A stretch of DNA of 9,728 nt from Gemmatimonadota bacterium. GTDB lineage: Bacteria > Gemmatimonadota > Gemmatimonadetes > Longimicrobiales > Gaopeijiaceae. The notes under the pieces were generated by a model. That model did no database searches, was not told the origin of the DNA, and saw nothing but the letters and a program-made list of their open reading frames with translations. The number at the start of each line of letters is the position of its first letter. Position 1 is the first letter of the stretch. This document shows positions 1 to 5,467 of the stretch, one piece after another. The position numbers were made by a program, and so were the translations under genes. The stretch is from contig JAPOOQ010000548.1 in the NCBI GenBank assembly GCA_026713345.1, positions 1 through 9,728 on the forward strand, written 5' to 3'.

Positions 1-1
1 C

Positions 2-511
2 CCGCTGCTGGAGAACGGGATGACTTCGGGCGGGCTCACCGCAATCCTGCTGTCGACCTTCATGGAGCTGTCGGGGCCTCGGCGCAGGCGGATCGAGACC
101 AGCCTCAACGTCGAGGCGCAGCCGAAGATCCAGGAGTTCATCGATGCGTTCGCCCGCCGCGCCAAGCTGTCCGAAGAGACGGCCCGCCGGGTGAGCCTCG
201 CGGCCGAGGAAACGCTGCTGGTTCTGCTGGATCAGGTCGCGGAGGACTACGCCTTCGGCCAGCGGCGGCTGAGAGTGACGGCGCGCGCGGAGGCCGGTGG
301 CGCCGAGCTCGAGTTCCTGGCCGTCGCGGGCGAAGGCAACATCGAAGACCGCATGGCGTTCGTGGGCACGCACGCCGCCGAGGTGCCGGTCGAACAGGAC
401 TTCTCGCTGCGGTTGCTGCGGCACGTCGCCACGAGCGTGAGGCACCAGAAGTACCACGACACCGACATCGTGTCGGTGAAGGTGGAGGGGGCTACCCCCC
501 CAGCACGTTGA
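2..511 (+). CDS. NCS2-family nucleobase (uracil/xanthine-type) permease, C-terminal part with an ATPase-like tail
   Basis: The reading frame is open to the left edge, so this is a 3' fragment of about 169 residues; the in-frame ATG at 20 is probably internal. It begins with PLLENGMTSGGLTAILLSTF followed by MELSGPRRRR. This resembles the last membrane helix of uracil/xanthine permeases (nucleobase:cation symporter-2) and its basic cytoplasmic stop. The remaining ~135 residues are soluble and unlike a plain permease tail. A helix with LSEETARR and SLAAEETLL, a central beta region, then FSLRLLRHVATSV and a DIVSVKVE strand recall the HATPase/anti-sigma-kinase (RsbW-like) fold, where a conserved Glu/Asn helix and a final strand frame the nucleotide. 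The cytoplasmic tail could sense nucleotide or regulate transport; that is inference. The gene ends TGA and overlaps the convergent neighbour by 20 bp. The permease assignment is moderately sure; the tail fold is less so. Confidence 0.62.
   Translation, partial: PLLENGMTSGGLTAILLSTFMELSGPRRRRIETSLNVEAQPKIQEFIDAFARRAKLSEETARRVSLAAEETLLVLLDQVAEDYAFGQRRLRVTARAEAGGAELEFLAVAGEGNIEDRMAFVGTHAAEVPVEQDFSLRLLRHVATSVRHQKYHDTDIVSVKVEGATPPAR
487..499. repeat. GC-only palindrome at the convergent gene ends
   Basis: GGGGG-CTA-CCCCC forms a 5-bp stem with a 3-nt loop. The loop is the stop codon (TAG) of the minus-strand gene, and the palindrome also lies 10 nt before the stop codon of the plus-strand gene. 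There is no T-run on either side, so it is not a standard intrinsic terminator. It could still slow polymerases or protect the 3' ends of both transcripts. Confidence 0.35.
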
Positions 512-2780
512 ACTGGCGCGTGAACTTCACGATGAACGACCGCGCCAGCGTCCCGCTCTCCACGAAGCGCCCCCCGTCCGGATTCAGCCCGTCCGGATAG
601 TCGAAACCCTGCACGTCGTTGTACACGATGAAGAGCCCCGTTCCCGCCGTGTTCAGCCAGCCGAAGCGCAGATTCGCCGACCAGCTGTCGGCCTGGTTGC
701 TGTACTGCACCAGCGACTGGACGTAGATCCGGGGGGTGAAGAAGTAGCCGAAGTTCGTCCCGAGCAGAACGGTCTCGAACTGGCCCTGCGGCAGGTCGAC
801 GTTGAAGTAGTTGATGCGCGCCGAGGTGCTGAACGACGCGTTCGGACGGAAGGTGACGGAGCCGTTGCCGCCCCAGCGATTGCCGGTCAGGAAGCTGCCG
901 AAGTTGATCCGCGACGTCGCCGAGAACCGGGCCGCCGCGTTGCTGTTCATGACGATCTGCGATTCCCAGCCGCGATACGTGCCCACGGGGATGGTCACGT
1001 CCGTGCCGAGGATCTGGAAGGGCTCGTAGATGCCCTCGGTGTTGAAATTGGCGCCGGTGTGGATCTGGGCGCCCGACGGCCACTCCCAGTGCGAGTCGAT
1101 GTGAACGCGCGCCGACTCCTCGAAGCCCTGCTCGACCCCGGTCTTGCGGCTCTGGTAGGTGAAGTACGAGATGTGCGGCCGGATCTCGCGCAGCCAGGAC
1201 GGCCGGATCTTGTACATGATGTGGCCCTGGTAGTACCGGTAGCCCCGGCGCGGCAGAAACCCGACCTCGGGGTTGAACCCCTCGCCGATCTCGCGGGCCG
1301 TTGCCGTGACCGTCCAGTCGCGGCTGCTGTAGTTGCCAGAGAGGTCCAGGGCGTATTCGTCGCTGGAGGCTTGTGAGTCGTCGGTCTGCGAGACGAAGCT
1401 GCTGATCGTGAGCGCCTCGCCCACGCCCACCGAGACATCGGCCGCGTAGGTGCGGTTGAAGTCGCCGTCGGGACCGCCCTTGTTCACGAAGAGCCCCCCG
1501 ACGCGGGAGCGGTTGGGCAGCTCCTTCGCCACGCGAGCGACGGAATAGCCGTGGGCGTCCGCCAACCCGTCTTCCGCCCCCGTCTCGATGTGCAGCAGGC
1601 CTACGTTCAGTCCCGCCGTCCGCCCGGAGAGCCGCGCTCCGCCGCGAATCGGCACCGGCTGCCCGCCCGCGATCCCGATCCTGCGGCTGAAGAACAGGTC
1701 CGCGCCGCCCCCGCCAACGCTGAAGAACCCCGCATTCTCGAGGAAGAACGGTCGCTTCTCGGGAAAGTTCAGCGAGAAGCGGGTGAGGTTGAGCTGCTGG
1801 TCGTCGACCTCGACCTGGGCGAAGTCGGTGTTGTAGGTCACGTCGAGGGTGAGCCCCTGTGTGACCTGGAACTTCACCTCGCCGCCGAAGTTGCCGTCCT
1901 GGTCGAAGTCGGCCGCGGCCGCGTAGTCGCGCGCGGTGGAACCCAGGAGGTACGGCGTGAAGGTGGCGAGGCGCCGGAAGGGCGGCCTCAGCCCCTCGAG
2001 ATCACCCGCGTAGTTGAGGCGGTAGAGGTTGAACTCGCGCGGCACCGGCGTCCAGAACGACTCCTCGTTGAGGCGCCGGATGCGCCGCATGACGTTGAAG
2101 CCCCACGTCTCGGCGTCGCCTGCGTAGCGCAGGGTGTTGAAGGGGATGCGGAATTCGGCGTACCAGCCGTCGCCGTCGGTGGTGGTCGCGACCGTCCAGC
2201 TTCCGTCCCAGTTCTTGTTGAAGCCGCCGCCGGACCCGGACTGGAAGCGCTGCCGCGAGTTGAACCCGCCGCCCTGGAAGCGGCCGCCCCCGCGCCCTTC
2301 GTTGGCGACCTGTCCGTCGTACTCGATCCCGGTGGGAGTGGTGCCGAAGACGAAGCCGTTCTGGTCGTCGTTGTAGGTGTCCAGCACGAAGACGACCGCG
2401 TCGCTCTGGTTGACCTCGTAGTCGCGGATGCGTTCCCCGTAGGTGATCGCGTCGGCCTGGCTGTCGAAGGCCCAGACGCCGATGTAGATCGCCTCGCCAT
2501 CGAAGAGGACCCGCACCTCGGTGCGCTCGCTGGCGGGCTGGCCGTCGGAGGGCAGGCGCTGGGTGAAGCCGGTCATGGCCGCCGCGCGGGCCCAAACGGC
2601 TTCGTCCAGGCGGCCGTCGATGCCGGGGGATTCCGTCACCTCGATAGCGGTGGCCGTGGTGGGTGCGGCGTCCCCGTTCCCGCCGTTGGACGGGCCTCCC
2701 GGCGTGTTCTGGCCCAGGAGCGGCCCGGCGGTGGCGAGGAGGACCAGGGCTGAGGCAAACGGCGCGAGGCGTATCTTCAT
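492..2780 (-). CDS. Outer-membrane protein with CBM9-like domain and DUF5916 beta-barrel
   Basis: Predicted 762-residue exported protein. The chosen start is the ATG at 2778-2780, because it opens a clean signal peptide (MKIRLAPF, then a hydrophobic stretch ending LLG|Q near residue 23) and has GAGAGAA about 6 nt upstream. A GTG at 2808-2810 is in frame but would put ten polar residues before the signal. Residues ~45-265 match a carbohydrate-binding-module-9-like domain (IDGRLDEAVWARA, VLFDGEAIYIGVWAFDS, FVLDTYNDDQNGFVFGT, GWYAEFRIPFNTLRY). They include a Gly/Gln/Phe-rich insertion at ~162-190. The rest is rich in alternating beta strands and contains the DUF5916 signature FPEKRPFFLENAGFF, consistent with an outer-membrane barrel. 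It ends in an aromatic strand, FIVKFTRQF, plus VLGG. Such proteins are common in Gemmatimonadota, Bacteroidota and Acidobacteriota; ligand and function are unknown. It is divergent from the met operon and shares its upstream region. I could not pick a convincing minus-strand promoter. Confidence 0.85.
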   Translation of the reverse strand: MKIRLAPFASALVLLATAGPLLGQNTPGGPSNGGNGDAAPTTATAIEVTESPGIDGRLDEAVWARAAAMTGFTQRLPSDGQPASERTEVRVLFDGEAIYIGVWAFDSQADAITYGERIRDYEVNQSDAVVFVLDTYNDDQNGFVFGTTPTGIEYDGQVANEGRGGGRFQGGGFNSRQRFQSGSGGGFNKNWDGSWTVATTTDGDGWYAEFRIPFNTLRYAGDAETWGFNVMRRIRRLNEESFWTPVPREFNLYRLNYAGDLEGLRPPFRRLATFTPYLLGSTARDYAAAADFDQDGNFGGEVKFQVTQGLTLDVTYNTDFAQVEVDDQQLNLTRFSLNFPEKRPFFLENAGFFSVGGGGADLFFSRRIGIAGGQPVPIRGGARLSGRTAGLNVGLLHIETGAEDGLADAHGYSVARVAKELPNRSRVGGLFVNKGGPDGDFNRTYAADVSVGVGEALTISSFVSQTDDSQASSDEYALDLSGNYSSRDWTVTATAREIGEGFNPEVGFLPRRGYRYYQGHIMYKIRPSWLREIRPHISYFTYQSRKTGVEQGFEESARVHIDSHWEWPSGAQIHTGANFNTEGIYEPFQILGTDVTIPVGTYRGWESQIVMNSNAAARFSATSRINFGSFLTGNRWGGNGSVTFRPNASFSTSARINYFNVDLPQGQFETVLLGTNFGYFFTPRIYVQSLVQYSNQADSWSANLRFGWLNTAGTGLFIVYNDVQGFDYPDGLNPDGGRFVESGTLARSFIVKFTRQFNVLGG

Positions 2781-2799
2781 GAGGCGTTCTCTCGGGGGT

Positions 2800-2814
2800 G
2801 GTTGTGACACAACC
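2800..2814. repeat. Perfect inverted repeat upstream of the DUF5916 gene (operator candidate)
   Basis: GGTTGTGACACAACC has perfect 7-bp arms around one central base. It lies 20-34 bp upstream of the minus-strand ATG, just beyond the ribosome binding site, where a repressor operator or a 5' UTR stem-loop would sit. The alternative GTG start (2808-2810) lies inside it. The core TTGTGACACAA is a typical dimer-site shape, but I cannot name a cognate regulator. Confidence 0.4.
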
Positions 2815-2820
2815 CTCTAA

Positions 2821-2836
2821 GCTCATTCGAACGAGC
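2821..2836. repeat. Near-palindrome GCTCATTCGAACGAGC
   Basis: A 16-bp near-palindrome with seven of eight matched pairs, centred on TTCGAA. It lies 6 bp beyond the perfect inverted repeat at 2800-2814 in the divergent intergenic region. The two together could form a paired operator for the minus-strand gene. Only the symmetry is seen; function is inference. Confidence 0.25.
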
Positions 2837-2921
2837 GGATTCCGCCAGATGAGATCCAGATCCAGGCACGCGAATTCGGCTGCCCCACGAGGCGCCCGTC
2901 GGCCATCAGCCAACAAGGCGC

Positions 2922-2950
2922 TTGACACCAGCGTCCCCGGCACATAGAGT
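2922..2950 (+). promoter_or_regulatory. Sigma70-type promoter of the met operon
   Basis: The -35 hexamer TTGACA (2922-2927) matches the consensus exactly. A 17-bp spacer leads to TAGAGT (2945-2950), which matches four of six -10 bases. Transcription would start around 2957-2961, immediately before the riboswitch P1 helix at 2967. That fit with an independently recognised aptamer is the main support. Confidence 0.72.
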
Positions 2951-2966
2951 ATCCACCACGAAAAAA

Positions 2967-3084
2967 CTCATCGAGACCGGTTGAGGGACAGGCCCGTAGA
3001 CGCCGGGGCAACCTGTGGGAATTGGCGTTCCCGCAAAGGTGCCAACTCCTGCGATGTGAAGTGAAAGTCCATCGCAAAGATGAG
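2967..3084 (+). promoter_or_regulatory. SAM-I (S-box) riboswitch aptamer
   Basis: The SAM-I four-helix layout is readable. P1 pairs CTCATC (2967-2972) with GATGAG (3079-3084). The P2 region carries the hallmark GAGGGACAGGCCC and ends in GGGGCAACC, with CCGG (2977-2980) facing CCGG (3003-3006). P3 pairs GTGGGAA (3015-3021) with TTCCCGC (3028-3034), including one wobble. The conserved core AAAGGTGCCAACTCCTGC follows. P4 pairs GCGATG (3051-3056) with CATCGC (3070-3075), and P1 closes after AAAGATGAG. The P2 loop GGC (2991-2993) can pair with GCC (3041-3043), as in the S-box pseudoknot. The family binds S-adenosylmethionine and turns methionine genes off. The downstream genes make methionine precursors, which independently supports the call. 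No U-tract terminator follows, so control is probably translational through the hairpin at 3131-3168. Confidence 0.93.
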
Positions 3085-3112
3085 CCGCCCACCACCGTCA
3101 GGTGGTTGCCGG
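3085..3112 (+). promoter_or_regulatory. Hairpin between aptamer and expression platform
   Basis: ACCACC (3091-3096) and GGTGGT (3101-3106) pair perfectly around the tetraloop GTCA. An outer CCG (3085-3087) can pair with CGG (3110-3112) across a small internal loop. It starts one base after aptamer P1. Without a following T-run it does not look like a terminator. It may be a spacer helix that stacks on P1 or guides folding. Confidence 0.45.
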
Positions 3113-3130
3113 TAGGAACAGGGCGTCGAA

Positions 3131-3168
3131 TCTCCGGAGTCCGATGAGGGACAATCGAGACTCGGAGA
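3131..3168 (+). promoter_or_regulatory. Shine-Dalgarno-sequestering hairpin of metX (riboswitch expression platform)
   Basis: A 14-bp stem with two single-base bulges (G3137, A3158) is formed by 3131-3145 and 3154-3168, leaving the loop GAGGGACA. The metX ribosome binding site GGAGA (3164-3168), 8 nt before the ATG at 3177, is completely paired with the anti-SD TCTCC (3131-3135). The segment 3134-3148 is also complementary to the aptamer 5' strand 2967-2980: 7 bp CTCATCG/CGATGAG, then 2 bp, then CCGG/CCGG, with short bulges. With SAM bound, P1 would hold that strand and the hairpin would hide the SD. Without SAM the strand could open the hairpin. The pairing is seen; the switching is inferred. 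Confidence 0.72.
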
Positions 3169-3176
3169 GACCTCAA

Positions 3177-4256
3177 ATGGCCAGCCTCGCCGACGCCGCC
3201 AGGGAGCCTTCCGCCGCGCCTCCCGGCAATCCTGCCTTGCCCGCCGCCTCGCCCGGGACGATCCCCGCACGGATCAGCCATATCCCCATACTGCGCAGCC
3301 ATACACCCATACGGCTCCCGTTCGACCACCTCGGCGAGCACTTTGTTCGGCTGCCGTACGAAGTCCTCGGCCCGGCGGTGGCCCCCGCCACGGTCGTGCT
3401 GGGCGGTATCTCGGCGGGACGGCACCTCGCGGCCACCGCCACCGACCGGCAGCGGGGATGGTGGCCCGGCGTGGTCGCCGAGGGGGGCGCCCTCGACCCG
3501 TTGCGGCACCGGCTCGTCGGAATCGACTACCTGGGCGGGCGCTCCCGCGCGGGCCTGCTGCGCCCCGTCACGACCCACGACCAGGCACGCGCCATCGCGG
3601 CCGTGCTCGACGACCTCGGCGTCGCGGAGGCGTCGCTGGTGGGCGCCTCGTACGGCGGGATGGTCGCGCTCGCCTTCGCCGAACTCTTCCCGGAACGCGT
3701 GCGGCGCCTCGTGGTGCTCTGCGCGGCCCACCGCACCCACCCCATGGCCACCGCGCTGCGCGCCCTGCAGCGCTCGGCCGCGTCGCTCGGGGCGGCGTCG
3801 GGCCAGGAGGGCCGCGGGGTCGCGCTGGCCCGGGCCCTCGCGATGACGACCTACCGCAGCGCACAGGAGTTCGAGGAGCGCTTCGACAGCGCCGCGCTCA
3901 CCCCGGGCCTGCCCGGCAAGGCGCCGGCCCGCTTCCCGGTCGAGGAGTACCTGGACGCACGCGGCGCGGATTTCGTGCAGCGCTTCGACGCCGACCGCTT
4001 CCTCGCCCTCTCCGAATCGATCGATCTGCACCGCACCCGGCCGGCCTCCCTGCCGTCGCGCACGCTGCTCGTCTCGGTCGACAGCGACTTCCTGGTGCCC
4101 CCGTGGCTGGTGGACGAGCTGGTCGACAGGAGTGGCGGCGCTGCCGGACACGTCACCATCCCATCCCCGTTCGGCCATGACGCCTTCCTCAAGGAGGTCG
4201 GACGGGTCTCGCGCATCATTGAATCGTCCCTTTGCACCCCGGAGGAAATCCGATGA
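3177..4256 (+). CDS. metX: Homoserine O-acyltransferase (MetX-type alpha/beta hydrolase)
   Basis: A 359-residue cytosolic enzyme expected to transfer an acetyl or succinyl group from acyl-CoA to homoserine, the committed step of methionine synthesis. The start is ATG 3177 because GGAGAGA lies 8 nt upstream; earlier GTG and ATG codons in frame (3102, 3144) fall inside riboswitch hairpins. The first ~45 residues are Ala/Pro-rich. Then come the fold elements VVLGGISAGRH (73-83), a substrate loop, TTHDQARAIAAVLDDLG, and the nucleophile elbow GASYGGMVALAF with Ser158. Asp304 (VDSDFLVPP) and His334 (PFGHDAF) complete the triad in the usual order. The elbow differs from the GGSMGGMQ of classic MetX and resembles the shorter MetX-like proteins paired with metB in Xanthomonas-type operons. 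The acyl donor therefore cannot be told from sequence, and serine as acceptor is a remote alternative. It is the first gene under the SAM riboswitch and overlaps metB by ATGA. Confidence 0.85.
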   Translation: MASLADAAREPSAAPPGNPALPAASPGTIPARISHIPILRSHTPIRLPFDHLGEHFVRLPYEVLGPAVAPATVVLGGISAGRHLAATATDRQRGWWPGVVAEGGALDPLRHRLVGIDYLGGRSRAGLLRPVTTHDQARAIAAVLDDLGVAEASLVGASYGGMVALAFAELFPERVRRLVVLCAAHRTHPMATALRALQRSAASLGAASGQEGRGVALARALAMTTYRSAQEFEERFDSAALTPGLPGKAPARFPVEEYLDARGADFVQRFDADRFLALSESIDLHRTRPASLPSRTLLVSVDSDFLVPPWLVDELVDRSGGAAGHVTIPSPFGHDAFLKEVGRVSRIIESSLCTPEEIR

Positions 4257-5464
4257 GCAGCCTCAACGGTCGCCGTACCCCAAAGTCCCGCGTCACCGGC
4301 ACCGTGCGTGCCGGCCTGGGCGCCGACAGCCCGCACCGGTCGGTCATGCCGCCGATCCACCTGTCTTCGAACTACTTCTTCGACGCGCCCGGGGAGCAGC
4401 ACGGCAAGTACGACTACACCCGCACGGCCAACCCCACCCGCGATCTGGTAGCCGACGCCATTGCCGAGCTGGAGGGCGGCTGCGGGGCGGCGGTCACCTC
4501 GTCGGGCATGTCGGCGATCGCGGTACTGACGCGCTTCCTCTCCGCGGGGGACCTTCTGATGGCGCCGCGGGACTGCTACGGCGGGAGCCACCGGCTGTTT
4601 TCGGCCGAGGCGGAGCGGGGTTCCTACGATGTGCGCTTCTTCAAACCGTGGGAGGAGCGGTCCTTCGACCTGGCGCGCGCCCTGCGGCCACGGATGATCT
4701 GGCTCGAGACGCCGAGCAATCCGATCCTCAGGATCACCGACATTGCAGCCTGGGCGCGGCTGGCACGTGACATCGGCGCGATCTGCGTCGTCGACAACAC
4801 CTTCCTCTCCCCGGTGAACCAGCGGCCGCTGGAGCTGGGCGCCGATCTGGTCGTCCACTCCACGACCAAGTTCCTGAACGGCCACAGCGACGTGGTGGGC
4901 GGGGCGGTGATCGCGGCCGACGAGGGGCTGCTCGAGGACGTGGCGTGGTGGACCAACGCGATGGGCGTGTCGGGGGCGCCCTTCGACGCCTACCTGACGC
5001 TGCGCGGGATGCGCACCCTGCACGCCCGCAGCCGCGTGCACGAGGAGAACGCGCTCCGCGTGGTGGACGCGCTCGTTGGCAGTGGAGCGGTGGCGAAGGT
5101 GAATCACCCGAGTCTTGCCGGACACCCCGGGCACGAGATCGCCGCGCGCCAGCAGTCGGGGTGGGGCAGCCTGATCTCCTTCGAATTGCGGGGGGGCAGG
5201 CCGGCGGTGGACGCGTTCGTCGACGGGATCCGCCACTTCGCGCTCGCCGAGTCGCTCGGGGGCGTGGAAAGCCTGGTGTCGCACCCGTGGACGATGACCC
5301 ATGCGTCCATGGATGCGCCCGCGCGGGTGGCCGCCGGGATCGGGGAAGGGTTGTTGCGGTTCTCGGTCGGGATCGAGGCGGCGGAGGATTTGGTGGCTGA
5401 TGTGGAGCGGGCGCTGGAGCGTGCGCACGGCGCGTGTCCGCGGACTGCCATCGAGGTGGCCTGA
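4253..5464 (+). CDS. metB: Cystathionine gamma-synthase / O-acylhomoserine (thiol)-lyase
   Basis: A 403-residue PLP enzyme of the Cys/Met metabolism (gamma) family. It would condense the acyl-homoserine made by MetX with cysteine to cystathionine, or with sulfide to homocysteine. The start ATG 4253 overlaps the metX stop (ATGA), with a strong GGAGGA 6 nt upstream; a TTG at 4232 is in frame but unsupported. Motifs in order: YTRTANPTRD (55-64, Tyr and Arg that bind phosphate from the partner subunit), SSGMSAI (83-89, phosphate loop), DCYGGSHRLF with Tyr109 stacking on PLP, ETPSNP (152-157), VDNTF with Asp181 at the pyridine nitrogen, and HSTTKFLNGHSDVVGG with the Schiff-base Lys206. The late motif SLGGVESLVSHPWTMTHA is typical of the family. 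Length is normal. Whether cysteine or sulfide is the true substrate cannot be settled here, since both types share these motifs. Confidence 0.9.
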   Translation: MSSLNGRRTPKSRVTGTVRAGLGADSPHRSVMPPIHLSSNYFFDAPGEQHGKYDYTRTANPTRDLVADAIAELEGGCGAAVTSSGMSAIAVLTRFLSAGDLLMAPRDCYGGSHRLFSAEAERGSYDVRFFKPWEERSFDLARALRPRMIWLETPSNPILRITDIAAWARLARDIGAICVVDNTFLSPVNQRPLELGADLVVHSTTKFLNGHSDVVGGAVIAADEGLLEDVAWWTNAMGVSGAPFDAYLTLRGMRTLHARSRVHEENALRVVDALVGSGAVAKVNHPSLAGHPGHEIAARQQSGWGSLISFELRGGRPAVDAFVDGIRHFALAESLGGVESLVSHPWTMTHASMDAPARVAAGIGEGLLRFSVGIEAAEDLVADVERALERAHGACPRTAIEVA

Positions 5465-5467
5465 GCC

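Noticed and set aside
1551..2753. Plus-strand open frame (400 codons) antisense to the DUF5916 gene
   Set aside because: Val/Glu/Ala/Arg-rich shadow with no recognisable domain; the opposite strand has a signal peptide and family motifs.
2823..2960. Minus-strand frame reaching into the intergenic region with the peptide NSRAWIWISSGGIRSFE
   Set aside because: The peptide looks less random than the rest, but it is the tail of a frame otherwise antisense to metX. No start, ribosome binding site or known family supports it, so I treat it as non-coding intergenic DNA.
3085..3112. Stem-loop after the riboswitch as a Rho-independent terminator
   Set aside because: The hairpin is strong but is followed by TGCCGGTAGG, with no T-run; the SD-sequestering hairpin downstream explains control better.
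3102..3176. Earlier metX starts (GTG 3102, ATG 3144)
   Set aside because: They lie within regulatory hairpins and have no Shine-Dalgarno; ATG 3177 has GGAGAGA at the right spacing.
3851..5428. Long minus-strand open frame (525 codons) antisense to metB
   Set aside because: Composition is typical of antisense GC-rich DNA and it faces a metB with all PLP motifs intact.
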